Positions 54,301 through 63,800 of a DNA stretch of 64,000 nucleotides are shown piece after piece. Under the pieces are notes generated by a model, which was not told the origin of the DNA, made no database searches, and worked only from the letters and a program-made list of their open reading frames with translations. Within the stretch, counting starts at the first letter, position 1; each line of letters begins with the position of its first letter. A program made the position numbers and the translations under genes. The stretch is from Linanthus parryae (taxonomy: Eukaryota > Streptophyta > Magnoliopsida > Ericales > Polemoniaceae), in the NCBI GenBank assembly GCA_023055425.1, contig JALGPY010000010.1, positions 53,667,665 to 53,731,664 of the forward strand, given 5' to 3'.

Positions 54301-55750
54301 TATCATCTATCCGATTTCCGACAGCACGTGGACTAGCCCGGTACAATGTGTTCCCAAGAAGGGAGGTATAACTGTGGTGGAAGGGGAAAAAGGTGATCAA
54401 ATTGCCACACGTACCGTTACTGGGTGGAGAGTTTGCATGGACTACCGCAAACTCAATGATGCCACTTTGAAGGATCATTTTCCCCTCCCATTCGTGGACC
54501 AGATGCTTGATAGGCTAGCTCACCATTCACACTACTGCTTTTTGGATGGATATTCTGGGTATAATCAGATAGCGATTGAGCCAGCTGACCAGGAGAAGAC
54601 AACATTTACTTGTCCATATGGGACGTTTGCATTCAGACGCATGCCCTTTGGACTATGCAATGCCCCAGCTACGTTTCAGAGGTGTATGATGTCTATCTTC
54701 TCAGACATGATGGAGCAAAATTTTGAAGTCTTCATGGATGATTTTTCGCTTTATGGTGATGGGTTCGAAGACTGTCTCCAGCAGCTAGCTCGGGTACTGG
54801 ACAGATGTATTGACACCAACCTAGTGCTTAACTGGGAGAAGTGCCATTTCATGGTGACCGAGGGAATAGTGTTGGGGCACAAGATCTCCAGTAAAGGTTT
54901 AGAGGTAGACCGGGCGAAGATTGAGGTGATTGAGAAGCTTCCTTACCCTACGTCTGTCAAAGGGGTACGGAGTTTCTTGGGACATGCAGGTTTCTATCGG
55001 CGCTTCATTAAAGACTTTTCGAAAATCACAAAGCCTTTATCTGGTTTGCTTGAGAAAGATGCCGTGTTTGATTTCAATGAGAACTACAAGACAGCTTTTG
55101 ATTTGCTCAAGAAAAAGCTGATTAGTTCTCCCATTATAGCCACTCCAGACTGGACCTTACCGTTCGAACTTATGTGTGATGCCAGCGATTACGCGGTGGG
55201 AGCAGTGCTGGGACAGCGGAAAGACAAGGTAGCTCATGTTATTTACTATGCTAGTCGTACTCTTAACACTGCACAGGTTAATTATGCCACCACGGAGAAA
55301 GAGATGTTGGCTATTATCTTCGCATTGGACAAGTTTCGTCCATATCTTGTGGGTTCTCAGGTGACTATTTTCACGGACCATGCAGCCCTCAAATATCTTC
55401 TTGCTAAGAAGGATGCAAAGCCTAGATTGATCCGATGGGTATTGTTAATGCAAGAGTTTGACATAGTGATAAAGGACAAAAAGGGTGTAGAGAACGTTGT
55501 TGCAGACCATTTGTCACGACTGGATAACGAAAAACAAGAAGATGTGCCGATTAGAGAAGACTTTCCAGACGAACAACTTATGGTAGTGGTAGCAGCTGTG
55601 CCTTGGTTTGCGGATTTGGCAAATTTCAAGGCGCTCAAAATCGTCCCGAAAGACATGACGTTCCACAGAAAAAGAAATTTTTCGCAGATGCACGACACTA
55701 TTTCTGGGATGACCCTTATTTGTTTAGGTTGGGAGCTGACAATGTGTTGA
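51398..55750 (+). CDS. gag-pol: Athila-B Gag-protease-RT-RNase H polyprotein
   Basis: 1450 codons without a stop from ATG 51398 ([10 protein letters not shown]). Gag has an Ala/Glu-rich, probably coiled-coil N-terminus (about residues 45-90), an Asn-rich linker and the retrotransposon-gag core (about 190-340, [17 protein letters not shown]). A Gln/Asn-rich segment follows; I see no CCHC knuckle. The aspartic protease has [10 protein letters not shown] (active Asp683) and [12 protein letters not shown] has [23 protein letters not shown] and FMDDF (1112-1116, catalytic Asp1114 and Asp1115). RNase H has [12 protein letters not shown] (Asp1261), [12 protein letters not shown] and [10 protein letters not shown], ending near VADHLSRL. 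The frame then enters the linker to integrase and leaves homology near codon 1425 because integrase continues in the -1 frame. All catalytic motifs seen are intact. Confidence 0.93.
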   Translation: MTRSRDEPLYPTFEDPESLLKAQRRDKRNSSSVVMDEETRAEFERIRKGMQDAEAARAAAVEEAAQRAAEAEEVKAQMAEMQARMDRMAPPNPQPRHGVGAQVANIGGNNNGNNGENNRQNNAENEERPMVDYFRTTPACYQPTIVRPQINAQHFELRQHMINMVRDECAFNGAPGDDPNHHLLVFEQITSTLHDQRVPDETVKLLLFPFSLSGKAKKWLMELPAGSIVTWADCCHEFLRKYLPPSRVAQQMAEIAKFTQDEDSSLGDAWRKFSQILRRCPNHGEPWHKLFHYFYTALDKETADQLDMLAGGNFMGLGAQRAQDLLNNASKRETTRSETRRYSKPGDTSLVNKIESMEQKLESMTSAFHGMHPPTQKPMGELLADESQGYDNSVEDVNFMRQQQWPNTYHPNNRNHPNFSYANPNSGLYAPGQRPNVPYQARQAPQQQAPQKEDQETNALLRKLLANHDRMESAIVSIQATIKSHETQIGQIANQNIKLPPGMLPANTITPNEQLNAITTRSGITTEDPPYPSHARAEATKATEKALDEEIPVPTVSPPSKDTMRKSDEKQKPREEYSVRVPYPQRLKSQEDAKHFKKFVDIFRKLHINIPFAEAISQMPKYAKFLKDLLSNRRRMDEFETVTLNEECSAVVQKALPKKMKDPGGFIIPVTLGDAFHGRALCDLGASINLMPTSVFEQLGVGDPKPTRMCLQMADRTIKRPRGVLEDVLVRVEGLIFPADFVILDMEADDDVPLILGRPFLATGRTIIDVANGELTMQINDEKVAFNVFEAMKFPAYAVSEQCFGVEAYTLDEEDDILLEQLYEELALFDSSEKEQALDVHWRPPIPLFNEGSRKILTPSLITAPVLELKPLPVHLKYLYLGSNDTLPVIVSACLEREQEEQLLEVLQKRKAAMGWTIADIKGISPTVCQHKIRLMEDKKPVVQFQRRLNPHMQEVVKKEVLKWLEAGIIYPISDSTWTSPVQCVPKKGGITVVEGEKGDQIATRTVTGWRVCMDYRKLNDATLKDHFPLPFVDQMLDRLAHHSHYCFLDGYSGYNQIAIEPADQEKTTFTCPYGTFAFRRMPFGLCNAPATFQRCMMSIFSDMMEQNFEVFMDDFSLYGDGFEDCLQQLARVLDRCIDTNLVLNWEKCHFMVTEGIVLGHKISSKGLEVDRAKIEVIEKLPYPTSVKGVRSFLGHAGFYRRFIKDFSKITKPLSGLLEKDAVFDFNENYKTAFDLLKKKLISSPIIATPDWTLPFELMCDASDYAVGAVLGQRKDKVAHVIYYASRTLNTAQVNYATTEKEMLAIIFALDKFRPYLVGSQVTIFTDHAALKYLLAKKDAKPRLIRWVLLMQEFDIVIKDKKGVENVVADHLSRLDNEKQEDVPIREDFPDEQLMVVVAAVPWFADLANFKALKIVPKDMTFHRKRNFSQMHDTISGMTLICLGWELTMC

Positions 55751-56889
55751 GAAGATGCGTAGCTGAGCCAGACACTTTGGACATTCTTAGACACTGCCAC
55801 GAATTGAATTGCGGAGGACATTTTGGCAAAGCGCGTACTGTGGCAAAGGTATTGCAAAGTGGATTTTACTGGCCTACTTTACATAAAGATGCTCATCTAT
55901 TTGTGCAGCAATGTGATCGATGTCAGAGAACCGGCAATATCTCCAGCCGAAACGAGATGCCTCAAAATTTCGTGTTGGAAGTAGAGCCCTTTGATGTCTG
56001 GGGCATCGATTTCATGGGACCATTCCCGTCTTCACTTGGCAATCTTTATATACTGTTAGCTGTCGATTATGTGACCAAGTGGGTAGAGGCAATGGCGTGC
56101 CCCAAAAACGATGGAGCTACTGTAGAGAGATTCGTGCGGAAGAGCATTTTTACACGGTTTGGAACTCCCAGAGCCATAATCAGTGATGAAGGATCGCATT
56201 TCGTGAATAAAGTCTTTGCCAATGTCTTGAGCAAATATGGGGTAAAGACGCATAAGATATCACTGGCCTATCATCCGCAGTCGAATGGGCAAGCAGAAGT
56301 TTCTAACCGAGAGATAAAAGGAATTCTGGAGAAGACAGTCAACCCGGGACGCAAGGATTGGTCTCTGCATTTAGACGATAGCTTATGGGCGTATAGGACT
56401 GCTTACAAGACTCCTTTAGGCATGTCTCCCTACCAGTTAGTGTTTGGGAAGTCGTGTCATCTTCCGGTGGAACTTGAGAACAAGGCATTCTGGGCTTTGA
56501 AGAAGATCAATTTGGACGCTAAGCTCTCAGGTGAGCTACGAAAGCAAGCGCTACTTGAACTTGAAGAATTTCGATTGATGGCGTATGAAAGTGCGAAAAT
56601 CTATAAGGAGAGGACAAAACTGTGGCACGACAGGCACATCATCCCGAGAGACTTCAAGGTAGGACAGAAAGTATTGATCTTCAATGCAAGACTAAAGCTG
56701 TTTCCAGGGAAATTGAAATCTAGGTGGAGTGGTCCCTACACGATTACTGAAGTTTATCCCTGGGGATCTCTTGAGGTAGAGGATGCAAATGGGAACAGGT
56801 TTAAGGTGAATGGCCAGAGAGCAAAACCGTACGTGGACGGGAATTTCATTGGAGTCATTGAGTGGCTTCATGCAACTCCCGCAACTTGA
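55603..56889 (+). CDS. int: Athila-B integrase (in -1 frame relative to gag-pol)
   Basis: Real homology begins near 55681 ([19 protein letters not shown]); the upstream ATG at 55603 is only overlap with gag-pol and probably not used. The zinc-binding domain is HELNCGGH...CDRC. The catalytic triad is Asp136 (WGIDFMGPF), Asp195 (IISDEGSHF) and Glu232 ([10 protein letters not shown]), with spacings of 58 and 36 residues. The C-terminal domain has the GPY/F motif [13 protein letters not shown] and no chromodomain. Stop at 56889. With the frame shift it is the C-terminal part of the polyprotein and would insert the cDNA in the nucleus. Either a one-base indel or ribosomal frameshifting separates it from RNase H. 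Confidence 0.9.
   Translation: MVCGFGKFQGAQNRPERHDVPQKKKFFADARHYFWDDPYLFRLGADNVLRRCVAEPDTLDILRHCHELNCGGHFGKARTVAKVLQSGFYWPTLHKDAHLFVQQCDRCQRTGNISSRNEMPQNFVLEVEPFDVWGIDFMGPFPSSLGNLYILLAVDYVTKWVEAMACPKNDGATVERFVRKSIFTRFGTPRAIISDEGSHFVNKVFANVLSKYGVKTHKISLAYHPQSNGQAEVSNREIKGILEKTVNPGRKDWSLHLDDSLWAYRTAYKTPLGMSPYQLVFGKSCHLPVELENKAFWALKKINLDAKLSGELRKQALLELEEFRLMAYESAKIYKERTKLWHDRHIIPRDFKVGQKVLIFNARLKLFPGKLKSRWSGPYTITEVYPWGSLEVEDANGNRFKVNGQRAKPYVDGNFIGVIEWLHATPAT
55675..55681 (+). promoter_or_regulatory. Possible -1 frameshift heptamer or site of a one-base indel
   Basis: In the gag-pol frame the codons are AGA AAT TTT, giving A AAT TTT, which fits the X XXY YYZ rule for -1 slippage. The -1 frame after it is the integrase frame. 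Plant Athila pol is normally one continuous frame, so an indel in this A/T run is at least as likely. Confidence 0.35.
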
Positions 56890-56898
56890 GAAGTCTCT

Positions 56899-56970
56899 GA
56901 GGTAACTGGGTCGGGCCGTCGACCTTAAATTACAAAGCGCTTGTTGGGAGGCAACCCAACCTATTTATTG
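56899..56970 (+). other. Conserved post-pol hairpin block (Athila-B copy)
   Basis: GAGGTAACTGGG...GTTGGGAGGCAACCCAAC (56943-56960, a hairpin with 6-bp stem) starts about 10 nt after the integrase stop. See the matching block at 4009-4078. Confidence 0.75.
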
Positions 56971-57667
56971 CTTTAGGATAGGTTTTAATACTGTTTTGTA
57001 GATTTTTTATTCGGTTTGATGTTATTGAGAGGTGCGAGAGAGTGGATTTAATATTTCCAATGAGTATGTGCAGGAGTACGAGGTGAAAGGCCTATTTCGG
57101 ATCCCCCTTCTTGATGCGCACGTGCGAAACAGAGTAAAAAGTCCAGATTTGCAGCTGAATACGCGTATCGGGATCCGAAATGAAGGAATTGAAGGTAGAA
57201 GCCATTTCTGCATCTATTCAACACACGCACCTGGGGAAGATCATGTTTCCGGACTCCCCGTCTTGATTTGCGCAAGAATTTGATTAGTGAACGGAGAAAG
57301 CTATCACGCCGGCACGGATTACGAGGTGAAATTTTGGAGGACAGATTGAAATGAGAATTGAACAATGCCAACGTGTGGGGGTGGTCGAGAGCTTTCTGTT
57401 GACAGGTGGATCGCGCAAATCGGAGTCCGGATGAAGAAGTTACGCCAAAAAGGATGTTTTAGCAAGTAAAACGAGGCCAAAAGCATCCGGAAATGCAAAA
57501 CGTGTCTTGGAACGCGTGAAATTGACAAAAAAAATATTCCCCGGATTTTGGGAGTGTTTTAAGGTAAAAAGGGGGTCTCGAGGACGAGGAGATCCTTCGG
57601 AAAGCAAAGGCACGATCGAAGACGCAAAAAATTGACAAAAAGGATGTTTTTGGCACGATTCAGCATT
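56971..57667 (+). other. Athila-B spacer downstream of pol
   Basis: Non-coding. A 12-bp perfect inverted repeat ATTTCGGATCCC / GGGATCCGAAAT lies at 57094-57105 and 57170-57181. A polypurine-tract-like GTGTGGGGGTGGT is at 57373-57385. I accept no gene here; the open frames overlap each other on both strands. Confidence 0.7.
57373..57385 (+). other. Internal polypurine-tract-like motif 1
   Basis: GTGTGGGGGTGGT shares GTGTGGGGGT with the true polypurine tract at 62205-62217. Confidence 0.6.
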
Positions 57668-57846
57668 GTCTTCGTATGAAGACAATTGTCTTCGTAGGAA
57701 GACTCTATACTTAGAAAAAATTTCAAGTCTGAAAATTGTCTTCTCAAAACAAGGTGCAGTATCTATGTGAGAAGACCTTCGTGCGAAGACAATTTGTCTT
57801 CGTACGAAGACTCTTCGCACGAAGAGAAATGTCTTCGCACGAAGAC
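57668..57846 (+). repeat. Internal LTR-like palindrome block upstream of the post-pol ORF
   Basis: Repeats GTCTTCGTATGAAGAC, GTCTTCGTACGAAGAC and GTCTTCGCACGAAGAC. The text between them (CTTAGAAAAAATTTCA, then TGCAGTATCTATGTGAGAAGACC) parallels the LTR (CTTAGCCAAAATTCAG, then TGCAGTATCTACATAATAAGACC at 50147-50215). It is therefore a diverged copy of the LTR array, about 730 nt before the ATG of the post-pol ORF. Confidence 0.85.
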
Positions 57847-58577
57847 ATCGCGCAAAAAGACAGACTTGGCCCGCACGGGCAAAGGATTGAAGCCACTTCT
57901 TAAGGGCAAAGAGGACATTTTGCACAATATGAAGCTTCATCACCAGCAGCCATCGAGCTTCTTCCTCATTCTCCATCTTCAACAGCTCACTCCTCCATAG
58001 CCGCGACCTCACACGCAAATCACCACACACTTGATTCTTCACCAAATTCAACAACCCACCTAGGGTTTTGCTCGCAATTCAGAGGAGAACAAGATTCCAG
58101 AGGTGGTTTTGAGTGAGAGTGAGAGACAAGAGAGGAATCAGAGGAAGAAGAAGCTAGGGTTTTGAAGAAGAATTGAGAAATTGGACGAGTTGGGGCTTGA
58201 TTCAGTTTACGGACGAGAAGGAAACACTAACGGGGACTACGCAAGGAGTACGGAGCATCAAACAATTCGAGGTTTCGACAAATTTTTCCGGCGACATCAA
58301 AATCAGCCCGGGGTTGTCAAATTGTGGAATTTTTGCGTCCGTAAGACTTGCTCCGGACGCGTAGGTACTATCTAAACTTCGTATTTCATATTCGAGTCCT
58401 AGGCACATTGAGTAAAAGCCCGATTATATTTTGTTGCGCTTAGAAGCGTATTTGGGGGCGATTGCGTAAAGTCCTAGGAATTATTTGCTTACGTGCCTAC
58501 GTGTTTCGTTTAGTTTACACTTCTTGTTCACGTGCACAATAGTTGAATTGTTCCTTTTACTTGAAATTGAATTCTAA
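57847..58577 (+). other. Leader of the post-pol ORF
   Basis: Contains a TC/CA-rich stretch with TTCTTCCTCATTCTCCATCTTC (57959-57980), a GAGTGAGAGTGAGAG stretch (58110-58125), several short upstream ATGs and a rapid change to AT-rich sequence before ATG 58578. It resembles a plant 5' leader. A splice acceptor for a subgenomic RNA could lie here but cannot be called by eye. Confidence 0.5.
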
Positions 58578-59885
58578 ATGGCGGGTGGAAAGAAACGGAA
58601 GACGAGAGAGGGTTCTTCGCAAGAAGCATCGGGGTCGGGCGATCCTCAATTAGAGATTCCGCCTACTCCCCAATATGCCATCTTGACTGCCCCTTTCCCG
58701 GCTAAACCGGGTATTGTTGGCCGACGAACGGCTAAAGCTAATTTGAAAGAGCGTAGTATTGCGCCAGGATATTATGATAGCTACCGTTTTGTCACTTACG
58801 AGGCCCACATTGACTCTCGTAAAGATACCTATTTGACCAAGAACGGGCAGCCCGAAAAGGCATTTCCATTGCACGAGGACATGCCTCAAGCAATTAAGGA
58901 AATTTTTGAGCGCGAGAAGCTTGCCAATTGGTTTAAGCTAGTAGGGCCGTCTAGTTCGCATATTACGCGAGAGTTTTTGTTCAATTTGCGTTATGCAAAG
59001 GATGGTGAGAGTCAAGATCCTCGTCTTGTGTACTGTCGGAACAATTGGATAGTCTTCACGCCAGAGACTATCGCATTGGCCATGGGTTTCCCCGCTTTGA
59101 AAGAGGGTTGTGGGTTAGAGACGGTTCTTCGTAGTGAGAACCTTTGGTCTCGTTTAAATGCTTTTTGCTTTGCGAAGGGGGTTGATCCATGGGACAGGAA
59201 AGGGGAGGTGCTTCATTGGAAGGCCGAAAAGAAGTTTTATAGGCCGGAGGCTAGGTGGTGCTGTGAATTGTTAGAAAACTGGGTTTTGGGAATCACACGA
59301 AACCCTAGTTATACTTTCCGCCTCTCTGTCTGGGCTCTTTGTCTTTACACCGGGGTTAGAATTAATATCCCCAAACTGATTTGGGAGAATTGTCTTGAGA
59401 GGGTGTCGAGGACGAACAAATTGGGCCCTGGTCATACTTGCTTGCTCACTCACCTAGCCAAAACTGCCGAGGTAGTCATAGGGAGAGATATGGATTTGAA
59501 AGCGTTTACTGCTAGAAAGTGGCATAGGTTTGATGAGACCGCGAGGAAGAAGGGCAAGGGTAGGAGGATGAACACCTCTAGGTTTGACAACCAGGTTGCC
59601 TATGACCACCTGCGAGAGGAGATGGCCCGGGATAGACTCGAGAGGAGACGCCAGTTTGCCCACACTCGGGACAATCAGGCGAAGCTGGGGGGATTAATCC
59701 AGATGGTTGGCCAGTGGGTTATACAGTCTAGTGGTCAGGCGGCGGGGGAGTTTGTTCCACCAGTCCCGACGGCGGATCCGTGGTTCCAGGAGGATGAATT
59801 TGAGTATCCGGTTCCGCCGAGTGAGGAAGAGGAAGAAGAAGATGATGAGGAGGAAGATGATGAGGATGAGGAAGATGACGAGTAG
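58578..59885 (+). CDS. Athila-B post-pol ORF (envelope-like position, function unknown)
   Basis: 435 intact codons; ATG in a good plant context (AAATGGCG). N-terminus MAGGKKRKTREG is basic and looks like a nuclear localisation signal (residues 5-10). The middle (about 90-310) is a globular, Trp/Leu-rich domain with REFLFNLRYAKDG, WIVFTPETIALAMGFP and FRLSVWALCLYTGVRI (247-262). I believe it is the putative plant transposon protein domain found after pol in Athila-like elements. A second basic patch RKKGKGRR follows. The last ~28 residues are almost all Glu/Asp. There is no signal peptide, clear transmembrane helix or fusion peptide, so an envelope role is not supported by sequence. It may act in the nucleus. 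Confidence 0.85.
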   Translation: MAGGKKRKTREGSSQEASGSGDPQLEIPPTPQYAILTAPFPAKPGIVGRRTAKANLKERSIAPGYYDSYRFVTYEAHIDSRKDTYLTKNGQPEKAFPLHEDMPQAIKEIFEREKLANWFKLVGPSSSHITREFLFNLRYAKDGESQDPRLVYCRNNWIVFTPETIALAMGFPALKEGCGLETVLRSENLWSRLNAFCFAKGVDPWDRKGEVLHWKAEKKFYRPEARWCCELLENWVLGITRNPSYTFRLSVWALCLYTGVRINIPKLIWENCLERVSRTNKLGPGHTCLLTHLAKTAEVVIGRDMDLKAFTARKWHRFDETARKKGKGRRMNTSRFDNQVAYDHLREEMARDRLERRRQFAHTRDNQAKLGGLIQMVGQWVIQSSGQAAGEFVPPVPTADPWFQEDEFEYPVPPSEEEEEEDDEEEDDEDEEDDE

Positions 59886-59952
59886 TGGAGTGTGCCCTCG
59901 TGCTAGAATTGTTGACTCCTCGTGTTATCGTTGAGGACAACGATGCATTCTA

Positions 59953-59965
59953 GTGTGGGGGTGGT
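59953..59965 (+). other. Internal polypurine-tract-like motif 2
   Basis: GTGTGGGGGTGGT followed by TGA, very close to the true GTGTGGGGGTAGT plus TGATAAC at the 3' LTR. Confidence 0.6.
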
Positions 59966-60147
59966 TGAATCCTTTTTACTAGTCAGTGTCGTGTCTTTGC
60001 ATCGCCAGTGTCAGCATGTAGTTTGAGATTTTTGGTTATGTCCTTATTTTTCTTTTTATTATTCATTTTTTTTGCACGTTTTGGTACTTTTGAGTCAACC
60101 CACCATTGTTGAGTCGTTAGTCGAGTTGGCCGTGCATATAGTATAGG

Positions 60148-60150
<3 letters not shown>

Positions 60151-60188
<38 letters not shown>
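60151..60188 (+). repeat. A-run (38 nt)
   Basis: Uninterrupted A tract in the 3' interior of Athila-B. Confidence 0.97.
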
Positions 60189-60195
<7 letters not shown>

Positions 60196-61295
60196 TGTGA
60201 AAACACAAAAAAAATTAAAAATTTGAGAAAGGGCAATTGAAAAAAGCTGAAAATTCGGTAAAATCGAGAAGTGTGAGACTTTTAGGCATAGGGCGTGAAT
60301 TGCGATCGAGTGTGACAATGTGAGAGTCCCTTAGTAAGTATAGAGAAACTTTCTTTACGGGAATGCGTGCCTATTTTACACACGAATTTAATTCTTTCAA
60401 ATCTAAAGTGTGTGCCTAATTTTCTTACAAGAGTTGAGCTAGGTGTGAGCTAAACAAGCCGAACGTTCTTGTGTACGTCTTAGGTAGTCGCCAACCCGCC
60501 TCGTAGTGGCACACAGAACAGCTGTGCGAGGTGTGTATTAGAGCACTCACTGCGTATAGAACTTACCTTGTAGGACCACTAGTAAACCCGTATTTGAACC
60601 ATGGATTCTTTGACAACCTTTGGACTTAGGGTGACGATTCTTGGCCTTCAGCATTGATTGGTTAGAATCACCGCTTTAGTGCGTCACGAGGGTGTTGTAG
60701 TTGAGGGGGTTCGATGAGGGAGTACTTCATGCTATATTTGTGTGAGTCTTACATATCGCATGCATTTCATTTGTGATCTTCGAGGGGAATGCGAGGGTGA
60801 GTGAGAGTAGGCTTGCGCACTTCGGTGTGGCGGTGTTCCATGGCATTACAACATGGACACAAGTGAGGAGAGCCGTGAGTGTGTATCATCTAATACACAC
60901 AAAACTTGGGTTGGGGGAATTTAATAGGTGGATCGTGCTAGGTACCGGATCTTACTCATCGTGGTGTGGGAGGTTTGGTTGGATTAGGCACGAGACAGAT
61001 ATTTGATCGACTACTTGAGAGGGGACAGGATTACATTCGAGTGTGGGGGTGTCGACATTTGACTTCGGACATTGAGATTGCGCTTGCGACGACTCCATTC
61101 CCACACATGCTCTTTTATGTTAGCGGCTTTGTTGGTTACACCGAGGATTTCATTGAGATAGGGAGAGACATTGATTTGTGATTTATACGTGTTGATTTGG
61201 ATATTGTCTCTCCTTACGATTATATGTTAGCTTGGCACTTGGAAGACCACTCGTGAAAGATATTGAAGGAATTGTGCAGGATTTTGAGAGATATA

Positions 61296-61298
<3 letters not shown>

Positions 61299-61334
<36 letters not shown>
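61299..61334 (+). repeat. A-run (36 nt)
   Basis: Uninterrupted A tract, followed by TCAG and a second A-rich stretch. Confidence 0.97.
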
Positions 61335-61337
<3 letters not shown>

Positions 61338-62204
61338 GAAAAAAAAAAAAGAAAAGAGAGAAAAAAAGGAGAGATGAATAAAGGAAGAATGAAAAGTTTG
61401 TGGAAGAACGAGTGGAGAAGCGACTAGTTCACGAACGGGAGATTTTTGGCTTATGCATCATTCATGACAATAGCCGCGGAGATCGTAATTGTACCGGGGT
61501 GTGAGGGGATCGAGGGCCGGAGATGGTGAGTTTCGGGCTTGGTTTCCATCATTGTTGTGAGGGTGTGTGAGCTATGGTATTTGTGAGAATGTGACGCTTT
61601 AGGACTTGTATTTGATTCTTATCCTATTTGTCCCTAAAGCCTCATCATTCTAAACTCGTTAGCGGATTAGGAGCTCGGACCTTGAACGTGGTTTAGCCTA
61701 GCGTAGCCTTTTATTTTGTGGGACACATGAAAAGGTATTGCATTCTTGTACTTAGTAAAGTTAGGTTCTCTATACTAGCTAGGGGGAATTCATGTTGACG
61801 AATTTGATTTCGAATCATTCCTTGTGTCTAGATTTCTCATCGCTTCGTGTGAATCGGTTTAAGCTAATGGAGATTGCCCAATCTCACAAAAGAAAAAGAA
61901 AAAAATTGTATTTCAATACTTGCATTGTGAATATTGCATTTGCATATAGGTGCATTGTGTATAATCGAGTCGTGTCGACTAGTAGGAAGGATGGTTGGTG
62001 AATGGTTCTACTCGGATTAGTATGCAAGAGTTCTTGGTTTTGTATGCAATGTAAGGTGATAGTATGCAATTGGCGTAGGGAAGTTATGCAATGAGTAAGT
62101 AGGGTAGTATGCAAAGTTGGATGAATTGCGGGAAAGTGAGAAAAGTTTTGACTTGAGAGAGATGGAATTGACTTGGGAGATTTGCTCGGGACGAGCAAAA
62201 GGTA

Positions 62205-62217
62205 GTGTGGGGGTAGT
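62205..62217 (+). other. Polypurine tract of Athila-B
   Basis: GTGTGGGGGTAGT directly before the 3' LTR start. Confidence 0.85.
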
Positions 62218-63800
62218 TGATAACTCCGTTTTCGGAGTTATTTTATGCCTTTTATTTCTACGTTTTGCGTGCTTATAATGGAGAATTTGTCGTCTTTTGA
62301 GTAAATTGAGCGTAAATGTGATTATGTGAGTTCATATGCAATACTTGTTAAATCCGGGCGTTTCTTTAGATTTTTGAGCTTTTTATTGTGATATGATCGC
62401 GGGTTGTGTTTTCGTGTTGTGATTCGCAGGAAAACAGGGCTTGGAGGATCGTGCGGGATTTGGAAGCGAACTTCGGAAACAAGGAACTCAAAGGCAAGTC
62501 AAAAGGAAGGAGAAAGTCAAAGGAAAGTCAAAGGAAAGTCAAACAGAAGAGGAAAGTCAAAGAAAGTCAAAGGAAGGTCAAGGGAAGAAAGAATGGAAGA
62601 GAAAAGTCAAAGGAGGCAAAAAGAGGGCTGGAACAAGAGGTCTTCGTGCGAAGACATTTGTCTTCGTGCGAAGACAAATGACTTAGCCAAAATTCAGCTC
62701 TTCAAAATTCTCTTCTCAAACACAGTTGCAGTATCTACATAATAAGACCTTCGCACGAAGAGGCAGAAGTCTTCGTACGAAGACTCTTCGTGCGAAGACA
62801 ACTGTCTTCGTGCGAAGAGATCGTGGGACAGAGCAGTTTTTTTGGGGCTTTTTCGTATTATATCCAAACTTTGTAATATTATTATGGGAACATATTTAAG
62901 GCTTTTAGGTCGACTTTTTCAGTAGTTTTTGGAGATTAGAGACATCTTTGGAGATCAAGAAGCCTTGGAGAGAGCTTAGGAGCTTTTGGATCATTCGTTT
63001 GGATTCTAAACTCTCGTTTTTCTTGATTTTTATGTTTAAACTCATTATAATCGTCGTTTTGATTATGAATATGAGTAGCTAAACACTTTTTGCTGGGAAT
63101 TCTCGTTTGGTGTAGCTAGGGTTTGATCTAAAGTTGATGTTTTGATGATTATAATGCATGCTTTAGCTTAATCTCACGTGTTTATTCACTATTATGGATT
63201 ATTTGCGTTCTTAATCTTATTATCTTTGCGAGTAGCTAACGTAGAGATAGAATCAATTAGTTTCCACGCGGTAACTCCGTGATAACTAGTCGGTAAATTG
63301 AATAATCCACCTAGTCGTATCAATGTTTGGTAACTCGGCATCGTTAACTAGGATCGTTAAAGTAGAATTATGTTATTAATGCGTGCTTAAAGCTAAAATA
63401 GGCTTGGTAACTCGGTCTAGTTTAACCTAAGTATAGTGGACTTGCTTGGTAACTCGGTAAGTTCAACGTTGCTTGATTAATAGTGAATAACACGTGGTTG
63501 TTTTACAAATCAAAACATAAGTTTAGAACAACCTAGTGAACCTAGAGAATTCCCGGTACTTTTCCCATATTGATAAAAACCTCCAATTAATCATTCTTTA
63601 TTAATCGTGAATTACTTCACTTGGTTAATTGAGAATATTGCATTTATTTTCTTAGAATTAGATAAAAACACAACTTGCGACTTGCCCACATAAGGTTTAG
63701 AATAGTAATTAATTTAAACAAAGTCCCTTGGGTTCGACAACCCGGATTTCCGGTTTATTACTACACACGACGGCTGTGCACTTGCAGTTGGAACGTGTCA
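62218..63800 (+). repeat. 3' LTR of Athila-B
   Basis: Matches 49683-51260 almost completely; the 5-nt length difference is a TTTAA-type insertion near 63714. It contains the same purine repeats and palindrome array. Confidence 0.97.

Larger units (their letters stand above)
59886..62204 (+). other. Athila-B 3' non-coding region
   Basis: 2.3 kb without a supported gene. It holds a PPT-like motif directly after the ORF (59953-59965), a 38-nt A-run (60151-60188), a third PPT-like GTGTGGGGGT (61041-61050), a 36-nt A-run (61299-61334) and a shorter one. Part of it (60090-60235) is homologous to 4713-4860 of Athila-A. Long 3' non-coding regions are usual in Athila. Confidence 0.75.
49683..63800 (+). 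mobile_element. Athila-B: nearly intact Athila-like Ty3/gypsy element
   Basis: 14,118 nt with LTRs of 1578 and 1583 nt, ATATC target duplication, tRNA-Asp primer site and polypurine tract. It carries a 1450-codon gag-protease-RT-RNase H frame, integrase in the -1 frame and a 435-codon post-pol ORF. Integrase lacks a chromodomain, in keeping with Athila. By eye the LTRs differ at about eight substitutions and one 5-nt indel, so insertion was recent. It sits inside a Copia-C LTR. Confidence 0.97.

Noticed and set aside
54116..54478. Minus-strand frames of 60-130 codons inside the Athila-B gag-pol region
   Set aside because: Shadows of the conserved plus-strand coding sequence.
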